Assembly (NCBI GenBank): GCA_038496675.1
Contig: CM076653.1
Span: 15,516,398-15,580,397, forward strand
DNA from: Rachycentron canadum
Taxonomy: Eukaryota; Chordata; Actinopteri; Carangiformes; Rachycentridae
DNA: 64,000 bases
Direction: 5' to 3'
Of the stretch, positions 35,780 to 48,010 are shown piece by piece. The number at the start of each line of letters is the position of its first letter. The stretch's first letter is position 1. The notes under the pieces are model-generated. The model saw only the letters and a list, made by a program, of their open reading frames with translations, did not search any database and had not been told where the DNA came from. The position numbers and the translations under genes are program-made.

Positions 35780-35990
35780 TACTAAGTAATTTCTGAGAAG
35801 TCCTTGTTGAGACATTACAGTGAATCATTGTGTTGAGATATGAAGTTGTAAATGAGATACTAAATCATTGTTTTGAAATATTAGGTCAGCATTGAAACAT
35901 TACATTAAGTCATTATTTTATGACACTAAGTCTCTGTGTTGAGATACTGAGCGTGATTGAGACATTAAATCATTATTTTGAGTAAGTTTC
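35780..35990 (+). repeat. Degenerate tandem repeat (about 20-bp units)
   Basis: Diverged units around TTGAGATACTAAATCATTGT / TTTGAAATATTAGGTCA recur at least seven times. The unit resembles repeats of the form CATTATTTTGAGATACTAAG that I recall in fish. Confidence 0.7.
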
Positions 35991-36949
35991 TTTTCAGTTA
36001 ATATTATGTTGTTTGGGGGCAATGGGCTTTGTCTTAAAGAAAGCTAAATTATGCCAACACACCAACATATATACAAAAGAGTACTGGGTCAATGTCACTA
36101 AAATATAATTACAAATCCTTCAAATTTAAAATCATTCTATTTGTTTTTAGCCAAAGCAGGAAAGTGAAGCCCTTAACAGCATTTACCTGCTGCTGCAGTT
36201 GTGTCTCAGCTCATGTTCAGCAGCCTGCTGATACTCATGTACCTTGTCCATCTCTATGAAGAATCACAGCCTGGTTTTTATGTGGAGCTCTGTTGCACTT
36301 GTTGTACAACCAAACATCTCCGGGGCTGAAACATGAACAGCAAAAACCTGCAGTTCCTCTCCCGACCACTAGAGTCTGGCCCCAACAGAGAGTCAGAGTC
36401 CACTCACTTTTATATCTAGTCCTGCCCTATTTGTTATAGAAATGTTTACAGCCTGGGACAAAAGGTGGCATAACAGTGATGCTATAGATAAATGCTTTAA
36501 ACTGAATCTATTTGGATGAATTTGATGGCGCAACACACAACACAGTCTGACATGTCCTGGGGCAGCCAACACTAGCATTTAAGCTAAAAGGTAGCATGTT
36601 AGCAACTGCAAACCAGGCTGAGTGGTTAAAGGAACTATGTTCCAAAGGAAATATGTTGCCATGCCAACGTGTTAATAAAGAGAATATTCTGTGCAATAAT
36701 AATAATAATAATAACCATAAATCAATGTATAACATACAGTATAATCACCCTTTCCACTGGTCAAACACACAATCATCAATCAAAGTATCTCACGTCACGA
36801 CTCGAAGGAGCTCCAACCCTGGGGCTGGGAGTCTGCACAGCAGCTAACAGCTCACTCTGTACTTATCATGTAGAACTCCACCACATTAAAAACTTTCTAG
36901 ACTTGTCCTGGCTTTCGTGGCCTTCAAGGTAAAGTCCAAGCCGTCTGTG
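35991..36949. other. Intergenic with (AAT)n
   Basis: An (AAT)n run lies at about 36695-36713. No exon signature. Confidence 0.45.
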
Positions 36950-37330
36950 ATTAACAGCAACACAATGGTTAGTTGTATTGCGCAAGACAGCATCACCCTC
37001 TGGCTTCTGGCTGTCTTCCACGCTGTCACTCTCTGCTCGGTTAACAGATCCATTATGGTGAGCGTCATCTCACTGGTGGGTCAACAGCCTGGCCCCCGAA
37101 AAGCATTATTAACCAGGTAATTGCTGGGTAATTAGCCTATTGTTTGTTGGCACTTCAGTAGTGTGCATTATTGTTTTCCCACTAACATGATTTGTGAGCC
37201 CATAATTCATATTCTACCACTGTAATTACAGCCTTTCAGGCCCCATTACTGTTATTCTGTTAATGGTGATGCCTCAGTGACACTTACAGGGAAATTCCCA
37301 CTGAGCGAAATTCTGAAAGAATGGGAAAAA
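36950..37330. other. Candidate conserved non-coding element
   Basis: Unique sequence with GCATTATTAACCAGGTAATT, GGGTAATTAGCCTATTGTTT (homeodomain plus SOX-like), CATAATTCATATTC and CTGTAATTACAGCC. No coding frame has domain similarity. Judged from appearance only. Confidence 0.3.
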
Positions 37331-40300
37331 AATCAATAAAAGCATGTGTCTTTGTTTCTCTAAATATTATCATATTGTTTTTCTGTGTCTCAACGCAGGT
37401 GAATGGAAATTGAAGCCAAACTCTCAAAGATACCTAAAGTATCAATAGGGCCAAAAATGAAAAATATCAAATAGTGCTAATTAATTTTCATTAGTCTGCA
37501 TTGTATATCATAATAAATCTCAACATGGGGCCAAAGGCTAACAGTCAGAGACCTGCTGTTGGAAAATTACAGTTTTTAAGTTTAGAGGCTCAATTAGAGT
37601 TGGATTTGTTTTTTTCCTCCCTCTTTCCTGTGCATTTCCCACAGCTCTTCTTCTGTTGATAACACAATATTGTGGTGATTATGTCTTTCTGAAAGTTTCT
37701 CTCTCCTTGAGTTAGCACCGCAGATTTCTTTTTTTTTTTTTTTTTCTAACTTTGTTTCAACAATTAAAATTAGCTGAGCGGCGGTGCAGATGAACAAAAC
37801 TACACATTTCAATCATAATAAGAACAGACAGGTGTGTCAACAATGATCCTTCAATGTGTGGAATATGATTTCAAGTCTTTGTATCAAATCGCTGTGATTT
37901 ATTGCATGATTTTCACATAAGTGACATAATCACCAAAGGGACAGCTAATTTAAGGTCTTCTGAGAGGGGGGGGGCAGCATTAACTGAGCTGCTGAAACAT
38001 ATTATTTGACACTAACCACATAGGTTTAATATAATTCACCGTGGGTGTATGATTGCAGTGATATGCACTATACTCTTCCCGGGCTTAGGGGCGACAGGTC
38101 TCAGTGTGGCACTCCTGTAGTAAGTACAGCAGAGCTTCTTAATATAACCAAGATTGGATTGCTATTTTCTGCTTCAGCCCTGAGCGAGCAAAGTTTATGT
38201 TTGTCAGGAAAATGTCAGACTCTCAGCGATGCCCAGTGTCCGCCCACCAGCAGTGAATCTACCTGCTTCTCTCCAGGAGGGTGAATCAAGTTTGAAGCGC
38301 ACACTTGAATCACACGTAAATTGCATACAAATTGGCTTCAGACCTGATGTCTGCTTTAGGAGATATGGTTGCCAAGTCTGGCCTCTGTGTTACCTGAGCA
38401 GGGTTCAGACTATGGCCAGGACTGCATTATCTGGAGGCGTTGATCTATAGGGGCTGTGCTGGGACTATATTTAAGTTTTCTTCTATCATAGTTTTTTATC
38501 ATAGTTTTCTTTTATCTAATCTAGTTCTGAGATGTTGATGATCACCTCATGTACACTTTCCTTCTGGATTATTTTACTGTCCTGTTGTAAAAAAGTGGAA
38601 GCAAAAGCAATTTTACATTGATAGAGTTTAATTCATTCTGTTTCAACGTTATTGACATATATGAGCCTAATTATTGAGCCTAATAATTCATCCTCAAGAG
38701 ATTTTCCATCAGCCTTAAGTTGTACATGATCTGTGATGAGAGGTTATCCATTTCCAGCTGTAGTACTTTTATCGACAGTCATCAACACAAACAGATTTCA
38801 TCTAATTGAAGTTCTGTATGGTATGTTAATGCTTGGTAATTTCATTGAATGTAACTCTTTAGAAAGATCATCTGAAATAGGTCTTACAACAAGATTTCTG
38901 GCCCAGGACTCCTCAACAAGAAAGATTCTCAACCTGGATCACCCTCACGACTGACTATTTGCACCCGAGTGAAAATAGTCACAACACAGCTGTTCAGCTA
39001 TTTTCACCCATATGGAACACCCAATAGCTCCCTGATCTATGTTTTTTGTGCTGTTCAACAGCATTAAGGAAATTGTTGCCATTTTATAAGCCATGTGCTG
39101 GGTGTGTTCTAAACATGGGCCATTGTCAGGCTCTTTATATACACTGTAACACAAAGGCTTGAGGAAGTTGGTGGTATGAAGAGTCCACACAGGGAGGAGG
39201 TTGTGAGTCAAGCACATGACTTTTATAGACTTTTAGTTGACTTATCTTGTTCTATAATTATTATAATCTTCATGATCATGGTCTGGGCTAAAATTTCTGC
39301 CACAACTCTTCCCATGTGACACATCAGAGTGATCCAGGAGAGACTAAAGTCTGGGAGTAAACTGCCACACTGGCTATCCACCCCAGGTGCAAATAGCATC
39401 ATTGGTTACATTTGGCTGCAAACAGCACCCATGTATCTGCAGATTTTTGCTATGTTACACAAATTCTGTCTGACGTTTCTCTGTTCTTTGCTTTTTTTTC
39501 AGGTGAATTACAGGATCATTTTAGTCACTTTGAAATAAATAATTCAAATAATCAATGGAAATTAATCTTTAGTCGAACTGATCACAAACAGCTGACTTGT
39601 GATGAGGAGGCGTGAGGAGCTGCAGCTTAATTTTCATAAACTAAAAACAGGAATCACAGCTCAACAACACAGGACCCCATGATTTTATAAAACTGCAAGA
39701 TCCATCTTGGTGCCCTCACCATTTTGTAATTAATCAAAGCGCCACAAGCGACTTACCACATAAACTCTTGAGCTTTTGGGGCCCCTGAGGGTCTGGGGCA
39801 GAAGGAGGCTTTGCCACAATACATCCTCTAATACATGTTAACATATAGATTGCAATACTTTTAATTTTCTGCTGTCAAATTTGTTAATATGAATTTATAC
39901 ATAATAGTCTAATTTATACTTAAGAGCCTAAGTTACTTAATTAGTGAGTGTGTCAGTTAGTCAGTCAATAATATTTTACAGTTAAATTCAATTTAATTAA
40001 AAAAAATATATTAAGAAAGGAAAACATATTATGGTATGTGACATATGCTTGCCCCACACAAACTGAAAGATAAATGAAGCTACCAGATGCTAGCACACGA
40101 CAAAGGCATTTTCCAAACACCTCTCTGACAGCGAGGGTCGATGCGGCCCAGCACACGCGAGCCAAGAATGAGACAGCTAACTGCAGCACAGGCCAAGCAG
40201 ACCTCTCAAATCTGTCTGAGAGCTCCTCGCCAGTGACGCCTCCTCTTTGGTCCCCAGGGACTCAACTGTCTGTGCAAATGAACAGTGTTGTGAGCTCCTG

Positions 40301-41360
40301 TCCCGCCAAACTACTCTCGGAGACGTTTGAGTAGCAGAAACAAAGGGGCTCCTCTGAAGATGGAGCAAACTCTTCATTAGCTTGTATCTGCATGGATAAG
40401 TCTGCTCATGTGTTGTCCTCTCGCCGTTCCTGGTGGGACCGGTTAACTGTGAGGTAAATCATTTTTCACTATTACTCTAAATCACACGGGAACTAATGGA
40501 GCAGATAAACGCAGAAGAGGAAAACATGGTTTAAGGGCATTGTGGAAACAAATTACTGTACTGAAATGTTGTTTAGTCCCTAAATGAAAGTGGATTGTCG
40601 CCAAATGAAGGTCCTTACCTCCTGAAAAACACATAAACACTGAAAGGGAGCTGTGACTTCTCAGCAGGTACCTAAGATGGAACCTTCCACATAGAACAAA
40701 ACAAACTCATGACTATATGGACCCAACAGCAACAAGACCAGAGTCTTGACCAGCTCTTAACAAACAAACAGAGACTTTAAGATGGTTCTGTCTGTCCATT
40801 CTGAAAATACAACCCAATCAGTGTCCACACAGGAGACCAAACAACCAACAACCTGAAGCTCATGAATCCCCCATATGCCCCATAGAAAGACACACTAACT
40901 GGCTCTGGTTATTCTACTACTACTGCCACCCAGAGTTAGGAAAACAGTCCATGAAGATCCAGTGAAACGGTGAGCAGATGGCGATGATGGAGGTGGTGGG
41001 ACAGCAGCAATGTTCAGTGTGGAATAAATCCTCAACCAAAAAACACAAGAAGAAACAGCTGGATTGGTCAACACACTGGAGACAACAGTTCTCTCCCTGA
41101 ATTAGAGCTTGTCTAGATGCTGCCAAGGTGGTTTTCCTTTACTGTGTCTTAATTTGTGAACCTCCATACTCACACCTCCTTTTTTGAATGCATAAATGCA
41201 TTCACTTTGATAAGTACAGCAACATACGTTGCACAGTAAGTACCTGGAGTGTAAGACAGACAGTTCTCACCTTGAACTTGCAAAAACACTGACAGAGAAA
41301 GTAGGACGTTGTTGGTATAGATGGAGATTTAATTTCTATGCCATGTGACAAAGGGGGCAC
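37331..41360. other. Intergenic, no gene recognised
   Basis: Contains a T-run (about 37729-37745) and a G-run (about 37966-37974). The open plus-strand frame at 40074-40334 (86 codons, Ser/Thr-rich) shows no domain; an unrecognised exon cannot be excluded. Confidence 0.4.
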
Positions 41361-41665
41361 ACGTCCATCCATCATCTATACTGCTTTAACTTTCAGGGTG
41401 TCGGGGGGGCTGGAGCCAATCCAAGCTGACATTGGGCGAGGGCGGGATTACACCCTGGCTGACATATTTAGACACACAGAGACAAACAACCATACACAGT
41501 CACACCTATGGGCGAATTAGAGTTACCAGTTAACCTAACCTGCATGTCTTTGGACTGTGGGAGGAAGCCAGAGAACCTGGAGGGAACCCACACAGGCACA
41601 GGGAGAACATGCAAACTCTACACAGAAAGCGGTTTGAACCCAGAACAGTGATTAGTATGGGACAG
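41361..41665 (+). repeat. Dispersed repeat family R5, copy 2 (longer)
   Basis: It runs from CGTCCATCCATCATCTATAC through GGCTGGAGCCAATCCAAGCT, CACACAGAGACAAACAACCA, GTCTTTGGACTGTGGGAGG, ACATGCAAACTCTACACAG and TTTGAACCCAGAAC. It covers more of the family consensus I remember than copy 1 and shows how much copy 1 has lost. Confidence 0.85.
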
Positions 41666-42090
41666 AATGACCCTGTTAAAATCCAGGCACTGCAGGGATT
41701 GCAATCCAACACATCCATGCTCCCTTCAGGGTGAATTGTAATCAGTTTGACGATTTCACCTGACTTAAGACCTAAGACTAAGACTTAAACTGGTCTTAGT
41801 CTTAAAGTGTTTTTTTCAAGACAACATATTTGATAAGTTCTATTTGCATGTTTCAGTAGGAAAAATGGTGGTCTATGATTTGTTCTAGAATTATAAGCTT
41901 AAGTGAATTGTGAGTTTAACAGTGAAATTAATGTTACATTCACCTTCTGCCAGGCAGCTCTGGAGGATGAGCAAATCAACACCTCAAAAAGCCCAAGTAA
42001 AGAAACAGCAAGTGGAGAAAACTTGGAGTCAGAGTCTGTGCTTGCTCTCTTTTTCTCTAACCTTCAACGTATACATAAGCTTGTGAGCTC
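41666..42090. other. Intergenic, no gene recognised
   Basis: No exon signature; CTTAAGTC-like words repeat near 41765-41805 (GACTTAAGACCTAAGACTAA). Confidence 0.45.
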
Positions 42091-42185
42091 ATACGCACAC
42101 CCACGCACACATACAGACACAAACACAGGTATATACGCACACTCACACACACACACATACACACAAACCATGAACACACACACAG
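42091..42185 (+). repeat. Imperfect (CA)n tract
   Basis: CA-rich tract interrupted by TA and CG steps. It is followed at about 42265-42360 by a purine-rich GA/GGA tract. Frames through it on both strands are low-complexity. Confidence 0.85.
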
Positions 42186-42517
42186 CCTTACCCAACTCCA
42201 CTCTGCTCATGTGTGAAATGAGCAAGGGTCTTATCTCTTGGAAACACACCACTGAGCCAGAGGAGAAGGAGAGAGAGGGAGACACAACGGGAGAGCTGCA
42301 CGGAGAAAAAGAAGGAGCAGGAGGAGGAGGAGGTGGGGGGGAGGGATTGAGAGAGAGGGGTGTGTCACGTGGTGTGCATGCTGATGACTGTGGACTTGGG
42401 AATCTGCAGCAGACTCTGGAGGTCTGAGGCTGAACCATGATCAACCTCATGTCCCTCCATTACACCCTCCCACCCCCACTCCCCCTTTAATGGCCTCAGC
42501 AAGCTTTCACTGCATCA

Positions 42518-42564
42518 ACACACACACACATACACACACACACACACACACACAAACACACACA
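42518..42564 (+). repeat. (CA)n microsatellite
   Basis: CA run with two interruptions. Confidence 0.92.
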
Positions 42565-42574
42565 GTTGTGTCTT

Positions 42575-42760
42575 CATGACTTCAGACGACATTACATTGA
42601 CTTCCATTCATTTCCTGCAGACTGTCCCTAACTTAACCATAATCACTACTTGCCTAAACCTAAACCTCAACCTAACTTTATTCCAATTTAATGGTTTACA
42701 TTACGGGGACCTTTTGACCTCATAAGGAAGACAAATACCTATAATGTCAGTCTATAAATG
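42575..42760 (+). repeat. Microsatellite-associated fish repeat with CCTAAAC-like units
   Basis: TTCCATTCATTTCCTGCAG, then degenerate CCTAAACCTAAACCTCAACC units and ACGGGGACCTTTTGACCTCA. I recall this arrangement next to CA repeats in many fish sequences. It resembles degenerate telomere-like units but is not TTAGGG. Confidence 0.5.
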
Positions 42761-45700
42761 TAGATGTACTTGACTTATACTAGACCACACCCACACACAC
42801 AAACATGCACAATCCTAATGATCAGGTTTTATATTATTAAGTGGTACATTCTGATCAAGTGAGTAGCTCACAGAAGACTGGTAGAGAAGCACAGAGAACT
42901 ATGACCAGGGGGTAACAGGGTCAAAACCTTCAAATCCAGACGAGCCTTAAGCAGCTTGAAGAGAAGAGAGCCCTATTGTTATTGTGCTGTTGTAGATTAA
43001 CTCAACATGCACGCTAATCATACATCTTAGGGAAAAAAAGATATAATAAAATAAACTCATAGAATACTCTATGATTGATATTTTCATTACAATATAAATC
43101 AAATGACAGTGTGAAAGTCATCGCGGGAACTGATGAAGCTGCAAAGACTTGTCACCTGAAGCTGCAGGTACCCTCAACTCCGTGGAGCTTTGTAGTGGGT
43201 TTCAGCTCATTGTTAAGCTGCCCGGACCAAGGCTGTTCTGGTTCACTCTCATAGCTGACACGTGCAGTAAGCAGCTGCTTTCAGTAGAAAAACTCTGTTC
43301 ACTGCAGCAAACAGTAGACAGACAGTTCCAGAGCAGCTGGTGAACATAGTGGAGCATTTAGCGGCTAAAGGGACAGATATTCAGAGACAGAGTTCATCGA
43401 GACCAAAGACAGGGCTAAAAGAGAGTAACAAATTACACTTTGCAGGATATCATCTTAAAGGTAATGTTAAGCCCATCTTTGACATTAGATACTGCTGCTC
43501 ACTTCCTATTCGCTATCAACACATCAGCAATGTTTTCTTCAAACCATGACTGTTATTCTTAACAAAGTACTCTCTTCACCATGGCTCCGTCATATCGTGT
43601 GACAAGTGACAAATGATCCTCCATCCTGCACACCCAGAGGGGCGCGTCTTCAGCCGGGCACTTATAAGATACACATCTTGTTCAGTTTGACCTTCTGGTT
43701 GACAGAAATGTAGAGAAAGGCATTCACATGACTGGTCTAACCACCAGGGATTTCAAGGTAATGAAGTCCTCCTGTTCCCAAAACAGGAAACCAAGTACGT
43801 TTGTTTGAGTTGTTTGTTGGTTTAAATGGACCTCCAGCGATACTAGACATCTATAACAATGGAGTTTCCTCATTTGGTATCCTGGGGTCTCAGTGATTGC
43901 TGAATTTTCTAAAAGAAACTGAAACCCAACTTTCAATTTCTGTAACTTTCCAAAGCAGTCCACGAACAATCATGCCCAGCTGACACGGTGAGTAAGGTGG
44001 AGGTGTGAAAGGGAGGGTTTGAACTTCTCCCTCAACCATATTTCATTCTTCACACAAACTATTTCCAGCCCTTTATGTGTGAGCAACTGAGTACATGGCC
44101 ATGAGTGCCTGTGAGGAGAGACTGTCTGAAAGTGTGTGCCATCTCCATTTGTGTGAGTTCTTCGTAAAGAGATCTAAAGGAGGCAGTGAGATGTAGCCAG
44201 AAAGAAGCAGTGATGAACTTTGCACCACATTTAGGTTTGCTCATACACCACTGGCCTTTCAGATGACACTGTTAGATATTGGTTGTGACCGGACATTTTG
44301 TTGACTTCTGGTGATCAGTTCAAAATGGCAGCGTAGTTTGAACAACTCTCCAAGTTGTTGCTTACAGAAAAAGTAATTTAGATGACTGAGGAGTGTTTTA
44401 AGCCAAGAAAGTTTTGGCAAGACTTAAAAGTTCTGACTTATGTGGAGGGGATAAAATCTGTTTGCAGGGAGAGGACTTGAGAACAGCTTAAGCTGTCCAG
44501 AGGTTGAGCAGGGACATGCAGGACTTGAGAACTGAAGCGACATGGGGTGCTCACTCACAAAATCTAGTGAGTTTCCTGATTTGATCAAAACTACAGTGAA
44601 AAACAAACAAAATGTTTTGGATTTGAGGTATTTGCAGGGAATATAAGGCCATTGTTATGTGACACGATAAAGAAAGCTCTATTGCTCTGCCATGTTTACA
44701 AAAACCTTGGGACGAGGACAGCGTTAGCCCCAGAGCCCTGGATGAGCGGCACAGTCTAATTAAGATGAGGGTGGGGTGTCCTAGGAAAGAGGACCTCTCA
44801 GACCCTCCTGTAAAATCAGCACTTTCCCTGGTATGATGAGAGGTGTCTGGCTTTTGGATTCTGTGATGGATCGTGGACTGGGTCATTATCTTGTCCCTGA
44901 CAGACGGTTGTTAACGACAGAATAGATCATGGACATACAGATTTGTGAGCCAAGCAGTCGTCCCTCTGTCCCTCTCTCCCTCTCTCCCTCTCTCACTCAT
45001 GTCTCAGATGTTGTAATGCCTGTTTTTTTTTTTTTTTTAGTCACACACGCCCAAAGAAGTTTGTTTTGCACAGGAACCAGTGTCTGTGTGTATTTCTACT
45101 GACTTTACTCCACTTTCTGTTTAACTTTCTGCTGACTTAAAAGAGGGAATCACAAGCGAAATTGGTTAAACTGACTTTTAAAACACAGAGGACGCCCTAC
45201 TGAGAAAAGTAATGAGGAGAATTAATTAAACCAAGACACGGGAGTGAGGGAACAAGATGTAGCACTGAGGAACCCAGATGGGAATGATGGTATGAAAGTG
45301 AGCACAGTGTGACCTCAAGTTTGAACAGATGCAAAATAACAGTCACATCACAAACCGTTCTTGTATGATTCTTCAGCTGTAGATGATTAGATTGATTGTC
45401 AAGACACAAAGTGTTTGGTGAGGAAAGTCAATTTGTCATTTAAAGATGATGTATTGCTAAATACTGTATTAATTCAGAATTATGACAGCAACCACAGCAC
45501 TTCATCTTTTATATGTACATTTCTGTATTGAATGCAGATTTAGCCGTAGCAGTCTGAGAACAGACTCCACCATATATGGGATTAATATACATTTTCAATC
45601 ATAACTTTAATGTGTGAACTACTTAGTTAATATCCTGCTCTAAATCAAGAGCATGATAGAGAGGAAGGCTCTCACGTTTGCCCACAATTGATGTTTCAAT

Positions 45701-46633
45701 TAACTGCCACTCTCTCCTTTTCTTCTCCCTGAATCATTGCCCATCTCTGTGATTATTGCTGAAGACTGGCTGCCTTCTGCAGGCCTCTACCCCCACCCTG
45801 TGGTCAGTGTGAAGTCCTGCATTTAGATGTGTATATTACTGTGGCTGTGTGCAATGCTGCAGTGGGCATGAACAGACAAGATGACAAATTAAAGAAGAAG
45901 CCTGAGTGAGAGCTGCGAAACAAAAGGTCTTGAGGACTCAGTGAGTGGTTTGATAAAAAATGAGTCATCCATCCCTCCACCAGAGTGATGGAGCAGAGGC
46001 TCACATGAGTCAGAGAGTTTTTCTGTCGAGTACCTGGCAAACCTTTGAACCTCAGGGGGCTTAACAATACTCAGTCTTCTTGAGTTTAAAAAAAATAACG
46101 AAATAAGACGTTTCTCAAGCTGCAAAACTATGTCTCGGCTCCAAAGATGACAGCTGAAAATAACCCCGGCTCCGTCTTAGTCTGTGAAGTAAAGTAATTC
46201 AATTTATTTTGTTTTACCTTGTCATAATTTATTAAATAAATCCTTTTAATCTTTTTATAAAAATGCATTTTAACATTTGTAATTCACAGACAACTGGTAA
46301 AACCTTATTATTCTACTTTGGTGAAGATCATGTGCACAGTTTTTCAAAGTGTTGCATTTTCTAGATTTTAGTGAATACCAAAGGCTGCAGAAACCTGATG
46401 TGGAGGAGAAGGAAGAGTAGGAGAAACCATAATGGGAGGACAAACCCCTGCACAGCATGTACCACCGACAAACAGAACAGAAGAACAGAAGTGGCTGATA
46501 TCGAAAAATCCTACCAGTATAATAATATAGCACGGAGGCACTAATAATAGCTGCACAGGAATAGCCTCTGAGCACAAGATCAATAGAGACTGGGGACTAA
46601 CACACCAGGCAGGACTCCAGGTGCAACAAGTTC

Positions 46634-46638
<5 letters not shown>
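42761..46638. other. Intergenic; possible single-copy dispersed repeat 43135-43530
   Basis: About 43135-43530 (GAGCATTTAGCGGCTAAAGG, GACAGGGCTAAAAGAGAGTA) resembles a fish dispersed repeat I recall, but there is no second copy here. About 45640-45800 is unique with TTGATGTTTCAATTAACTGC and GATTATTGCTGAAG words. A T-run lies at about 45023-45039. No exon was recognised. Confidence 0.4.

Positions 46639-46670
<32 letters not shown>
46639..46670 (+). repeat. (TA)n microsatellite
   Basis: About 16 TA units. Confidence 0.95.
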
Positions 46671-46671
<1 letters not shown>

Positions 46672-46673
<2 letters not shown>

Positions 46674-46830
46674 GGTGGTGCCTTTATCCTTTATTGGACA
46701 GTATTAGTGGTGAGGTGGACGGGAAACATGGCAGAAAGAGAGAACTAATGGGGTATGTGTCATGTGCTTCAACCATTCAGCCACCAGAGCGCTCCCATCC
46801 AATAGCCCCTGAGATACTTCAGTCAGGACC
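46672..46830 (-). mobile_element. SINE-like remnant, reverse orientation
   Basis: CCTTTATCCTTTATTGGACA followed by GGGAAACATGGCAGAAAGAG and GGTATGTGTCATGTGCTTCA is the reverse complement of the body-and-tail layout of the fish SINE-like repeat at 16069. The head toward 46830 is degraded. Confidence 0.5.
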
Positions 46831-47542
46831 AAAGCCATTCGATTGTGTAAACAGCACTTTAATTGTTGAGCTGTACGTGTGATATGTGTGTTGGGGAGAT
46901 ATGTGTGTGTGTTTCAGGGGCAGCTTCAGCCTCTCAGGGCCGCAATCGCCCCAGGACTAAGTACATCTGATATATATTTGAACCCCCATCACTACCCCCT
47001 CAGATTTATATTTATATATTTAGTTACTCTTTAACTGTAGATGTCCTTCACATTGACAGACACAAATAAGATACTTGCTGGTTTCCTGTATTATATCTGA
47101 GGCATAATGAGAACCCCCCTCTGTCCCCTGATGTAGCTCAGATGGAGCACGTCCAGGCTCAGTTTAAACTAGGTCATGCTCAAAGTGCTGTTTGTTTGCT
47201 GTTTGATCAGATCTACGTTTTATTACCACCGTATCATACAAACATGTATCATTAACCAGTAGGGACCATTTGCAGATGCAGTCATCACACGGATGCGTGT
47301 TGTCAATCTCTAACCCAACCCACAAGATTAAGAAATGGGGTAAAAGGGTGAGTCGGTTTCAGTGCAGTGTCATTTTACAGAAATGTTTTGGCTCGATCCT
47401 AAAATATTTCGTGTAGATATGCTGAAGTTTTCAAATAAAAATATTCAGTAAAATAACCATTGCTGCTCTCTAGTCCCTGCTGGTCCTGTTCACTTCCAAT
47501 GAAAGTGAAATTAAACTGTGATTCGGATTTACTGCACTTTAC

Positions 47543-47544
<2 letters not shown>
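46831..47544. other. Intergenic, no gene recognised
   Basis: No exon or promoter signature upstream of the (TAA)n tract. Confidence 0.45.

Positions 47545-47584
<40 letters not shown>
47545..47584 (+). repeat. (TAA)n microsatellite
   Basis: About 13 TAA units, roughly 300 bases upstream of the pttg1ip start codon. Confidence 0.95.
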
Positions 47585-47585
<1 letters not shown>

Positions 47586-47659
47586 GCATTAAACCCTAAC
47601 ATTTTGATGATTTAGGAGAGATATCGGATTCATATCGTGTCACGAATTAAAGCGGCAAG

Positions 47660-47886
47660 CTTAAAGCTATAGTCAAACTGTGGCGGGCGGTGCTTTGTGT
47701 TTTGGCTTTTACACCATTAAACCCCTCCCGCCCGGGATGTCGAGGCTTTACGAAACGCGCCACTCCTCGACACCCAGGAAGTGACAGCGGTAGAAAACAA
47801 CAGTGTTTATCGAAAGTCGCCGAGTTCGAGGGGAGCATCCGTTTGCCGTCGACGCGCCGAAACTCCTCCGCCTGACCGTTTCAACC
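47660..47886 (+). promoter_or_regulatory. pttg1ip: pttg1ip CpG-rich promoter and 5' UTR
   Basis: Sudden CpG enrichment (GGCGGGCGG, CCCTCCCGCCCGGG, repeated CG) separates this from the AT-rich upstream sequence and continues into exon 1. An ETS/GABP-like word CAGGAAGTGA lies at 47775-47784 and a GC-box-like CCTCCCGCCC at about 47725-47733. No TATA box is apparent, fitting a housekeeping CpG-island promoter. A 15-codon upstream frame (ATG 47737, stop 47782-47784) would be a uORF if transcription starts before it. The TSS is unknown. Confidence 0.65.
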
Positions 47887-48010
47887 ATGTTTCCGTTTGC
47901 AACCGAGAGGCAAACACTCGGCACCAAGCTGCTTCTTTCGGCTGCTGCGCTGTGCGTCGTTAGCTTTGTTAGCTTGGGGGAATGCCAAACAACTCCACCG
48001 CCACCAATTC
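47887..48010 (+). CDS. pttg1ip: pttg1ip exon 1: signal peptide
   Basis: Encodes residues 1-41 plus one base. The ATG at 47887 is the only in-frame ATG (context ACC at -3 to -1, a good start context). Residues 14-30 (KLLLSAAALCVVSFVSL) form the hydrophobic signal core, followed by GECQTTPPPP. The donor GTAAGT starts at 48011. Confidence 0.93.

Noticed and set aside
42064..42450. Overlapping 174- and 128-codon frames on the two strands
   Set aside because: They run through CA and GGA low-complexity tracts; the translations are Thr/His-, Gly- and Pro-rich repeats.
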